The notes under the pieces: model-generated | What the model was told of the DNA's origin: nothing | The model's input: the letters and a program-made list of their open reading frames with translations, nothing else | Databases searched by the model: none | DNA from: JACNKV01 sp964388155 | Lineage (GTDB): Bacteria; Fidelibacterota; Marinisomatia; Marinisomatales; JACNKV01 | Assembly: GCA_964388155.1 (NCBI GenBank) | Contig: CAYLYH010000040.1 | Coordinates: 1 to 18,403 of the forward strand | Reading direction: 5' to 3' | Length of the DNA: 18,403 bases | Shown here: one piece after another, positions 8,347 to 17,500 of the stretch | Position numbering within the stretch: position 1 is the first letter of the stretch | How the letters are laid out: every line of letters begins with the position of its first letter | Translations under genes and position numbers: made by a program

Positions 8347-11022
8347 TCAATTTGCATTTATTTGGATCGCACCATTTTCAGACGCTCGAATCCAATATCC
8401 TTTACCGGGCAGAAGCACATCTGAAACGTTGTAGCTGCCTGAGTATTCAAACAATGTACCCTCTACAACAATCCCAGATGGGTCGACAATATCTACACGA
8501 TTGATGGGTGTGGAAATTCCAGTAATTAAGTTCCATCCTTCTATAAGGTTAATATCTACAGTATTTATCGACATTCCGGTTATTATATCTGTCCCATCGG
8601 ATGACATCCTCAACCAATATCCAGCTCCGGGCGACAGGTTCTCTTCTAACACGTAAGCACCATCAAATGAATAGAGTGTTCCTTCAATGGCAGCAGGAAA
8701 GATATCTTGATAGTATGTACTCGCAGCATTAAGCGGTAGTCCGACAAGATTCCATCCATTCAAATGATTGACTTCCAATTGAATTTCTGTTCCGCCTGTA
8801 CCTGTTTTAAATCCGGTTCGTTTAAGGCTCCCCCTGTAGACATTCCAATAATTTTCGATACTCCCGGAATTTTTTATATCAATGGCGACAATATTTCCTG
8901 TACTTCCTACCACTATTTCCAAATCGCCATCCATGTCCATATCAACGATAGTTGCAGTTCCTTTAAAGGGATAGGAATTCTCAATGGGAAAATGCGAAAA
9001 AACAGTCCCATCTAAATTCAACACATAAAGTAATCCGGCAGCAGTAGCCACGACCACTTCTGGATTGTCGTCACCGTCTACGTCCGCAAAAACGGGGGAG
9101 GTTTCCACATCATCACCCAAATCTACAGGCCAGCCGAATAAAGCGTTCCCATTGATATCAACTCCATACAAATTTCCGTCGTCTGAACCGAAGAAGACGC
9201 CAATTTCTTCACCGATATTTACAAAACTCGGAGAGGATGCCACATCACCTCCCGTTTGGACTTGAAACCGTAATGTTCCATCCGAATTCACTGCGTATAA
9301 GTTATCATCCCTGGAACCACAAAAAATGATTTTTTCTCCACTCAAATCCAAAATAGACGGTGCAGACCGAAAATCATTCCCAGCTTCGAATGGGAATCCA
9401 TCTGCTATTGTTAAGTCATCGTAAATCAGTACGAGGGTTTCTCCATCCGTGCCACAAACGATATCATCTTTCTCGTTTCCGTTAAAATCAGCAAGCGCAA
9501 CGCCACGCTGGATTTTCTCACCCAATTCGAACGGAAATCCGGTGACCGGAGTACCATCTGCGTTAATTGCAAAGAGTTTTCCAGGAGAAGAATAACCGCC
9601 AAACACGATTTCCAACTCCGGATCATCGTCAATGTTTCCGACGGCAGGTGTACCCATAATATATTGTTGAGCGTTATAATCCGCCTGCACAGAACCATCA
9701 GAATTTAGGATAAACATGTGTTTGTTTTTTGAGCCAATAATAATTTCAATATCGCCATCCTGATCTAAATCAGCCACGGCGGGAGACCCCCAAATATCGT
9801 TGCCTAAATCAAACGGAAATCCCTGCAATTCTTGCCCGTGGATATCCACGACATGAAGCAAACCGCCGTATTCTCCATAGATGATTTCATTCGCTCCGTC
9901 GTTATTGATATCCAGCACCGCAGGAGATGATTCCACTTGATTTTCGGTTGCCAAGGGCCAGCCGGTTTGATTCAGGCTTATATTGATTCCAAGGGGAAAC
10001 GCATAGACAAACTCTCCGGGATTTCCGTATAAATCCGTATAAGTTGCTGAGACTGCCAACGATATACTTACATCACCAAGAGGGCTATTTCCGTCAATCT
10101 GCAGCACGATTTCTTCGGTGACGGCACTTCCGTTATCAATCAATGCTCCGAAATCCATGTTAGGTTGCGCAATCGTTACATACGGATTATCCGTAGAAAA
10201 AACGCCGGTTACATTTTCCGCATCGATATTTAAGGATGTATTTTCCACCGTCAGCAGCATGGTAATATCTTCCCCTGGATTAATAACACCATCTTGATCG
10301 TTGTCGGAAACCAACGCGGTAAATTCCGCGTTTATCGAGAACATATTTTCAAGAGAGATTGGTTCCATATCCGCCTGCAGCACATGTTTGTTCTGCCAAG
10401 ATTGAACAATGACTACGGTTTGCAAGTTTTCGACATCCCAATTGGATTGAACCGGAATTGTTGTTTCAAATGATTCGGTTTGTCCGACGGTCGTCAAGTT
10501 AAATGGAGATTCATCATAGGATACGACTGAACAGAAATAATCACTATCTTGATTCCGGATTAAAATGAACAGGATTTTATTATTCGATGTTGTAATGGAA
10601 CTTGTTACTTGAACATCTGCTGTTATCCGTAAATTATCGCCAATTGTCGTCGATGATTGTGTGATCTCTAATGGACTGTTTTGACTAACAATCTGGTTAT
10701 AATAATTCAGATATCGTGGATAAGGGTTGCCCCCACCAACATCTTGTAAATAACCGCCAAACTGTGCAGTTGGTAACGCAGGCACTTGATAAAACCCATA
10801 TCTGCCGGAATAATTTGGACTGGCATTATCTGTGTCTCCCTGCCAAATAAGCGGTACCACATTGTCATTATTTTCATAAAGCTGCTTGAGCCCGGCCCGG
10901 GCGTCAGGACAGTATGGTCACCACGCCTCGGTGAAAACTTCTGCAACCACCTGCATTTGTGTAGCGGTGGTGATAGTGGTTAATAATCCTAACATTATCA
11001 GTATCTTCAATCTGTATTTCAT
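8347..11022 (-). CDS. Putative secreted selenoprotein: thioredoxin/Omp28-like domain (U-P-Y-C) fused to FG-GAP propeller and tandem GWNL modules
   Basis: The 891-aa product is read from the ATG at 11022, with the in-frame TGA at 10918-10920 (codon 35) decoded as selenocysteine. Order: signal peptide at about 1-20 (MKYRLKILIMLGLLTTITTA); thioredoxin-like domain at about 23-190 with AEVFTEAW-U-PYCPDARAGL at the redox centre and cis-Pro motif VPALPTAQFGG; Ig-like segment at about 220-345; FG-GAP propeller at about 349-735 with Asp-rich calcium loops (DLDQDGDIEI, DMDMDGDLEI); two tandem GWNL modules at about 742-891. The closest family I recognise is Omp28-related. AAAGG (11032-11036) sits nine bases before the ATG and overlaps the metalloprotease stop, so translation is probably coupled. 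Without readthrough, only a 34-aa peptide or an unlikely GTG start at 10860 remains. The alternative is a TGC/TGT-to-TGA nonsense mutation or sequencing error; the rest of the frame is undamaged. A likely role is extracytoplasmic thiol-disulfide chemistry. Confidence 0.75.
8350..8778 (-). repeat. Tandem pair of GWNL...GYWLR modules at the C-terminus of the selenoprotein candidate
   Basis: Two copies of about 70 residues each follow the pattern GWNL(V/I)xG(L/I), then GTL(Y/F)xxxGxY, then L(S/L)PGxGYW(L/I)RxSxxG. The first runs from NGWNLVGLPL to GYWLRMSSDG, the second from EGWNLITGIS to GYWIRASENG. The same tandem pair occurs in the M14 peptidase. I do not know an established name for the module; a secretion, surface-anchoring or binding role is a guess. 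Confidence 0.7.
10882..10912 (-). promoter_or_regulatory. Candidate bacterial SECIS hairpin
   Basis: Just 3' of the TGA in the mRNA, a hairpin can form with core GCCCG-GGC-CGGGC (10890-10902). It extends through a bulged C to GA/UC and U-A pairs. After a small internal loop it continues through CUGU pairing with GCAG (including one G-U). The apical loop begins about 20 nt after the TGA and starts with G. Both features agree with the bacterial SECIS model as I know it (apical loop roughly 16-37 nt after the codon, with a G early in the loop). Folding was by eye. Confidence 0.5.
10918..10920 (-). other. In-frame TGA, candidate selenocysteine codon
   Basis: The codon context on the minus strand is GCG TGG TGA CCA TAC TGT, that is A-W-U-P-Y-C. 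The TGA replaces the first cysteine of a CxxC thioredoxin centre, the classic position for selenocysteine in redox proteins. It is the only stop between the ATG at 11022 and the TAA at 8347. Confidence 0.7.
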
Positions 11023-11031
11023 GGCAATTTA

Positions 11032-11036
11032 CCTTT
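11032..11036 (-). promoter_or_regulatory. Ribosome binding site that fixes the ATG at 11022
   Basis: AAAGG lies nine bases upstream of the ATG at 11022 and overlaps the TAA stop of the preceding metalloprotease gene (TAAAGG). This placement supports the extended reading of the selenoprotein gene and translational coupling with its upstream neighbour. Confidence 0.6.
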
Positions 11037-14000
11037 ATTTTAGTAGAATGAGTTTTTGTGTCTTTACAAAATCTTTGGCTTTTAGCCGGGCAAAATATAC
11101 ACCGCTGGAAAAGTCAGACGCATCCCATTTTACGGTGTGATTTCCCGGTTCGGTGATTCCGTTTACCAGTGTTTCGACCAACCGCCCGGTGATGTCATAG
11201 ACATGTAGAGACGCGATTAATCGCGTCTCTACCACCGGAATTGAAAACGAGATCGTTGTAACCGGGTTGAACGGGTTTGGATACACAGGATTCATGGAAA
11301 ATGTAGAGGGGAGTATGGATAAGGGATCATTCGCCATCGGAACTGAATTTGCAATAAACAGTCCAGTTCGGCTAAGGTTTCCTCTGTATATATCCCAATA
11401 GTTTTCAACTGAACCTGTTGTTTTCACATCGACACCAAGTAACTCTGTATACTGTCCACAAAATATTTCAAGATCACCGTCTAAATCTACATCTCGAATA
11501 ACCGGAACACCGGTAATATTCTGTTGGATAATCGGAAAAGGAAATACAGTTAAACCGCCAATGCTATATGCACACAGAGTCCCCTCTTCAGTAGCCACAA
11601 TCACTTCAGGAGAACTATCATTATCCAAGTCTGCAATAACGGGAGACAAACCCGTTGTTGAGCCCAAATCTATCGGCCAACCGGGAAGTGTGCCGCTATA
11701 TTGGTCGATGCCATACAAATATCCATCTGTTGAGGTAAAAAAGATGCCCACACTATTCTCCAAATTGACAAAAGCAGGAGAGGAAATTACATCATTTCCT
11801 GTTTGAATTTGGAAGCGAAGACTCCCATCTGAATTCAGCATATAGAACCGATGATCGCGTGAGCCGGCAAAGATGAATTTTTCACCGTCTACGTCCATCA
11901 CAGACGGTGCAGAACGAAACCCACTCTCCGCGACAAACGGGAATCCCTCTGCCATCGTTCCGTCATCATAAATAAGATAGATGTTGTTATCATCCGTGGC
12001 ACACACAATATCATCTCTTTCATTTCCGTCAAAATCCGCCAAGGCAACACCGGCATACACTTTTTCACCAATCGTTATCGGGAATCCCTCAACGGCGGTT
12101 CCGTCCAAATTCAGTGCGTAGAGGGTTGGGTCATCCGTGGCTGCTACCGACCCAAACACAATCTCCAAATCAGGATCATCATCCAGATTTCCAATCGCCG
12201 GAGTACCGATGAGAAACTGACCGGTATTTATATCTAAGAGTACCTCACCATTCGGAGACAAAATAAACAGATGCTTGCTTTTCGACACAATGACAATTTC
12301 CATGGCACCATCACCGTCTAAATCAGCCACCGCCGGAGATGCCCAAATTTGATCTCCGGCATCAAACGGCCAGTTTCCACTCACCGGACTTCCGTTATGG
12401 TTCAGCACGTGGAGATATCCATCGTAACTCCCAAACACGATTTCCAAATCGCCGCCGCCATCTATGTCAACAACCGCCGGAGAAGATTTGATTCGTGAGT
12501 CGGTTGTATAAGGAAAACCTTGCTGATTAATGGATAGACTTACGGCAATCGAAAGAGATTGTTCGAACGAATCACCATTCATGATTCCGACAATATTTAG
12601 TTCCAGTTCATAACTCCCCAAAGGGGCATTTTCTGCAAATTCTACAGTTAATGCGGAGTTTGTATTGTCGGTTAGTCCAAATGGATCTACGTCAGATAAC
12701 GTAATGGATTCCGTTAAAATAGTTAGGTTGGGGTCTACTGCTGTTACCGTCGCTGAGAGATTTGAGATACTATATTCCGAGGGATTATATAGCGTGGCTG
12801 TCGCCTCAACCGTTTCCCCGGGATTAGGAATGTTGTCTCCATCGCCAGTAAGTTCAGAATATGTAAAATTTTCCAGTGACAAACTTGGCAAATTTCGAAA
12901 CGTTAACACAACCAATTCTCCGTTTTCCTCAATATCATGGACGTGTACTCCCGACGCTTCGCCGGAGTAATATTGCGAATTTGGGTTTGTCGTAAATCCG
13001 AATTCCATATTATTGGAATTTCCGGGATAGGGATCAGACATATCTCCGTTGTTTGTTCCGTGATTGAGATGAAAAAGCCCGTCCGCCTGTTCAAGATCGA
13101 CTCGTCTATGCCACTCATCAGAGTTGCATCCGTTTCCTTCACACGATACCGCATCATCAATATGCCAAATTAATAGTCCAGACTGTTTCAATGTCTGATC
13201 AAATCCAATCTTCTGACGGTTCTCAAAGAGAAAGTACTGAAGACTATCGCCCATCATATACGCTACGGGATTCATTTCTACGTTTGGTAAATCGATTGTC
13301 TCAATGGATTCAGTCGTGTTAAGTGGAGTTAACCATGGTCCAACAGAAACATTCATTTTAGACCATGCACACATATGCGACGGATACCACGCAGAACTTC
13401 CGTTACCACCCCAAGAGCCTCCGGACATGAGCCCCCATGTTCCGATTCCTGATGAGGAATAATCTATGTCATACAAATCGGGTAACCCCAGAGCATGCCC
13501 AAACTCATGGCAAATGACACCGATATTCACCATCGTTGCATTCATCCCACCTTGTTTTTCAGGATTGATCGTGTAACTGTCAATTATTACGCCGTCATAG
13601 AACCGTGCGTGGTCTCCCAAGTTCCATTTATGAGACCAAATGTAACTACCGTTGCCTTCTTCTGCCCCACCACCGGCATGAACAATATTCAGTGCATCGA
13701 CATTTCCGTCACCATCATTATCGAAAAATGACCAATCCATGCCTGCTTCTTCAGCATCATCCACAGCGTTGGCAATGAGCTCTCTCACCATTTCCCAACC
13801 ATTAGCATACCCATAAATTTGATAATTTGAATCCGCCATATACCACCCGGATACCGTTGCTTCCGGATCGAAAGCACCATAGGAATTTTCAAGATAATAC
13901 TCCCGAAAACTGCCGGTAGGACCATGCGGACCGACATACCCGATTTGGTTCATTAAGCTGTCAAAATCCGCCATAGGATAACTATGGTTCATATTAGGAT

Positions 14001-14400
14001 ATTCGATTAATAAAAGAGGAATTTGGAATCTATCACGATCGGCAGACGCATAATTTATCGCATATTTTTCGTGCTCAGGATTGACGGATAATCTTCTGGG
14101 GACAATATGTTTTTTCTCAATGGTGATTCCACTGGGATTTTCATGTGCCGGAATATCAGTCAGGATAAAATTATCATTCGCGTCTTTTCCTTGGACAAAC
14201 ACCCAGAGGCCGTTTGAATCTTTTGAAATGGTGTAGCCATCCTGTTGTTCTTTCCAATTACACCATTCGTCCCCTCGGACAAAACCGATAAAAATAGTAC
14301 CGTCCGGTTGAGTAAATAAAATCGGAGATGGATTGGCTGGTATACCCTGCAGAGTATTTAAGGTGATCAGGAGTGGTAAGAAAATAATAAGTCGTTTCAT
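11035..14400 (-). CDS. Secreted M6-family (immune inhibitor A-like) metalloprotease with FG-GAP propeller and T9SS sorting tail
   Basis: The 1121-aa protein has a signal peptide (about 1-19), a propeptide-like segment, and an M6 catalytic domain at about 105-440. The zinc motif HEFGHALGLPD (298-308; H298, E299, H302, D308) and a downstream GLMSGGSW Met-turn-like segment indicate an active metallopeptidase. An Asp-rich DNDGDGNVD at 227-235 probably binds calcium. Then follow an Ig-like domain (about 510-625), an FG-GAP propeller (about 627-1013) very similar to that of the next gene, and a type A T9SS sorting domain (about 1035-1121: YPNPFNPVTTISFSIP...VYDITGRLVETL...LILLK). It should be exported across the outer membrane and digest extracellular protein. 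The sorting domain contains an identical 28-bp palindrome also found near 18115. The ATG at 14400 follows AAAAGTAAACTTAC. The next gene starts 12 bp after its stop. Confidence 0.93.
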   Translation of the reverse strand: MKRLIIFLPLLITLNTLQGIPANPSPILFTQPDGTIFIGFVRGDEWCNWKEQQDGYTISKDSNGLWVFVQGKDANDNFILTDIPAHENPSGITIEKKHIVPRRLSVNPEHEKYAINYASADRDRFQIPLLLIEYPNMNHSYPMADFDSLMNQIGYVGPHGPTGSFREYYLENSYGAFDPEATVSGWYMADSNYQIYGYANGWEMVRELIANAVDDAEEAGMDWSFFDNDGDGNVDALNIVHAGGGAEEGNGSYIWSHKWNLGDHARFYDGVIIDSYTINPEKQGGMNATMVNIGVICHEFGHALGLPDLYDIDYSSSGIGTWGLMSGGSWGGNGSSAWYPSHMCAWSKMNVSVGPWLTPLNTTESIETIDLPNVEMNPVAYMMGDSLQYFLFENRQKIGFDQTLKQSGLLIWHIDDAVSCEGNGCNSDEWHRRVDLEQADGLFHLNHGTNNGDMSDPYPGNSNNMEFGFTTNPNSQYYSGEASGVHVHDIEENGELVVLTFRNLPSLSLENFTYSELTGDGDNIPNPGETVEATATLYNPSEYSISNLSATVTAVDPNLTILTESITLSDVDPFGLTDNTNSALTVEFAENAPLGSYELELNIVGIMNGDSFEQSLSIAVSLSINQQGFPYTTDSRIKSSPAVVDIDGGGDLEIVFGSYDGYLHVLNHNGSPVSGNWPFDAGDQIWASPAVADLDGDGAMEIVIVSKSKHLFILSPNGEVLLDINTGQFLIGTPAIGNLDDDPDLEIVFGSVAATDDPTLYALNLDGTAVEGFPITIGEKVYAGVALADFDGNERDDIVCATDDNNIYLIYDDGTMAEGFPFVAESGFRSAPSVMDVDGEKFIFAGSRDHRFYMLNSDGSLRFQIQTGNDVISSPAFVNLENSVGIFFTSTDGYLYGIDQYSGTLPGWPIDLGSTTGLSPVIADLDNDSSPEVIVATEEGTLCAYSIGGLTVFPFPIIQQNITGVPVIRDVDLDGDLEIFCGQYTELLGVDVKTTGSVENYWDIYRGNLSRTGLFIANSVPMANDPLSILPSTFSMNPVYPNPFNPVTTISFSIPVVETRLIASLHVYDITGRLVETLVNGITEPGNHTVKWDASDFSSGVYFARLKAKDFVKTQKLILLK
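11205..11232. repeat. Perfect 28-bp palindrome inside the T9SS domain of the M6 protease, copy 1
   Basis: GTAGAGACGCGATT is followed directly by its exact reverse complement. On the coding strand it reads in frame as VETRLIASL plus the first base of the His codon, between SFSIPV and HVYDITGR. It is identical over all 28 bases to the copy at 18115-18142, whereas the flanking codons differ. Confidence 0.95.
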
Positions 14401-14593
14401 GTAAGTTTACTTTTGGTTGTAATTGAAATTTTTTTTGTCATTATGCAGGCAAATATTAAACACAGTTTTACAAAATATTACAGATATTTCTAATTATTGC
14501 CACAGAGATGCTGATATAAAATAAGTTATATAGATATTTGATGGTAAAATCATAAAATTTATTTACGATAGCTACCTTTTATAACATTAAGTC
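14401..14593. other. AT-rich intergenic region before the M6 gene
   Basis: These 193 bp separate the M14 stop from the M6 start. They are strongly AT-rich on the minus strand (for example TAATATTTTGTAAAACTG and TTTAATATTTG) and probably carry the promoter of the M6/selenoprotein/rimO run. I cannot define a single convincing -35/-10 pair and see no intrinsic terminator for the M14 gene. Confidence 0.35.
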
Positions 14594-17500
14594 TCATTTT
14601 AAGTCGACTGGATTAATACTGTTCGATTGAATCATACTTGGTTTTATGTCGTCATGCAACAGTTTCTTGCCGGTTCTGCTCTCAATGGTAAATGTAGGAT
14701 TTCCAAATAAATGCGACCAGAAATCTAACGTGTATATCCCCGGCTCAAACGGGCCAAACGAAGCAGATAGTTCAAAGGCACATATGCAATCACATGGTGG
14801 ACCAACATCTTCCATATTTACATGAAAAACAGCGTCCTCTAACCATCCGTTCCAAACCGATTCCAAGCAGCAGTTCAACTCCGGATGAAACATCTGCAGC
14901 GTGACGGTATTGCCTTCAACAATAATATTGAGTGAGGCATCTCTGCCCGGTTCTACGCAGCCTGAGTTTTCGGCATCAATTACGGCGATTCCATTCGTGA
15001 AGATGATTTCACCATCACCTGTCGACCGCAACCAATATCCTTCCCCAGGAGTCAGTATATCAGAATTGATATATCCTTCAACATTAAACCCGTAAATCGT
15101 ATTTGGTATAATCAACTCATCGGGGTCGGCAATAGATGAGACGGAAACACTTGATGAGATTCCGCTGATTAAATTCCAACCTTCAGTCAGTGAAACGGAA
15201 AGCTGACTGATTTCGGAACCTGCAATTGAAATCTGCCCAGACTCATCAAACCGTAGCCAGTATCCTGCTCCATGACGAAGTGTATCTTGCTGAATATACC
15301 CATCCTGAAAATCAAACAGGGTTCCATCCACGGCATTCGGGAATAAATCCATTAGACCAGAATCCTCAACTCCGACCGGAAGGCTTACAAGATTCCACCC
15401 TTCCATGACGTTGACATCCATGGTTGTTGTGTTCGTTCCGACGGTAAGATGAATAGTTAATAACACCATCGGATCATCAGGGTCATTGGAAACAATTTCG
15501 ATGACACCGTAATAATCTCCTGCTTCAAGAATTTCAGCAAGAATAAACACCGTTATTAAATCCGATTGTCCCGGTGTAACTATCCCCATTGTGGGGTTTA
15601 CGACTATCCAAGAGTCTGATACGGTTAAATAATAATTAAGATCTTCATCTCCGGTATAGCCAATCGTAAATGTTTCGACGATAACCTCACCAGGCTCTGA
15701 TGTAATCTCAATAAACGTGGGATCAACAATGATGTTCGGGGGCAACAAAACGGGCGGAAATTCAATATAATCAATCCAGCCGCAATCTGACCCATCGCTG
15801 ACATAGGAATCTTTTACGTAATTCCAACGATATGTGTGACTCCCCGGAGGAACAGGATAGGACATTTGCTCCCAATCTGTTTCCCCCGCCCACTGGTCTA
15901 TGAGATTGTCATCAATATAGAATTTTAAATAATCATAGTTGGCTTCTGAAGATGTTTTCCGATAAAAAGACACTACGCCCGGAGATGCATTTTCAGATTC
16001 ATAAATTAATTGGGACGTCTGATTGTTAGAAATATTTCCTGACCGCGCGGAATGCACACCATCAAATGCTGTGTTGTTATCAATGACCCAATCCGATTGC
16101 CCGTCAAATGACCAACCTTCGCTGAAAACACCTGATTCAAAACTTTCGATAACACTTGGACTCATTGCAAAATCAAACACATAATCATTTATGGTGACAT
16201 TGATGTTTTCTACAATCGTTGAAAAGCCCTCAGCTTGCAGACGAATAGTGTAAAGGTTTTCAAACACATTATTAAAGACATACACACCACCATCCCCCGT
16301 GATAACAGGTTCGTAAGGTGTATTGATTAATTCGACTGTCACATTCTCCAAAGGAAGGGAAGTTTCAGCATCCGTTACATTCCCAGATACGGTGACTATT
16401 TCAGCCGGTTCCATCGTAACATCTACCACCGTTTGACTAAACGGAGTAATGACAACATTGTCTATGACGACAGGTAAATACCCAAAAGCAGAAAAAGTTA
16501 TGTCATAAGTCCCGGTGGACAAAAAGCGATAATATTTTCCAAACGCCTCATCACTTTTATACGGATGGCGGAAACTTCCCGTGTTATCTACTCCTTCAAT
16601 AAATACCGTTGCCACAACCGGTTCGCCGGAGGTTGCATCCGTGACATGACCCGTTAATGTCTTACGATTCACTCTATCCAACAGAATCATCGCTGCTTCG
16701 ATATTGTCATCACAAATTCCATCAATCTGGTACGAAGGCGGAATAAACTGCGTCGCCAATTCCACGGTAAATGCAAAAGTTCCGTGAACGCCGTAGGAAT
16801 AATCATCGGTCGTTCCCATACACGGATAAAGTTCGAGGCTCTGTTCCGGAGTGTAATGCCCTCCGCCAAGAGCAGGGATGGATTCCGCCATCTCAATTGC
16901 TAAGGATTCTAATGCCTCATGGTCCGGTGCAATTGCCCCATATTCGTACCCATACGGAAACAGCACAAGTTCACTGTAACTATGGTAGCTGATTCCCGCG
17001 ACAAAATGATGCGCCTCCAGCAAGTCCCTCATCGCGGATATTTCCGGCTCTGACCATGCTTCCGGTCCATGATAGACGGGGGAATCAAACTCATCTGATG
17101 TCCCTACATCACCCCATGGGAACCCATAATTTCGATTTGGGTCAACGCCATCTATGCCATATCCGGATGAATAATCCGTATCAAACGTTCCATTTTCATT
17201 GTTATCACGGATATTTTTCCTCCACCATGTGTCAGTCTGATTAGTGACAATCCGATGTCCGTTAGGGTTAACCAACGGAACAAACCAAATTTGCGTATTA
17301 TCCACTCGCTGCGTAACCTCAGAATCAGATCCGTAATTATCAATGAGATGGTGTAGAACCGCCATGACCACTTCGAGACTGATTGGTTCTCGGGCATGGT
17401 GCTCACCCATATAGTAAACGGAGGGTTCGTCCTCTTCTATTTCGACATTATCGGATAACTTTAACGCCCAAACTTCATGATGAAAATCGCTGTAATAGGA

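Noticed and set aside
8347..10860. An 837-aa CDS starting at GTG 10860
   Set aside because: This start has no ribosome site and cuts through a thioredoxin domain. The frame upstream encodes a signal peptide and redox centre and is interrupted by only one TGA, so the longer selenoprotein reading is preferred.
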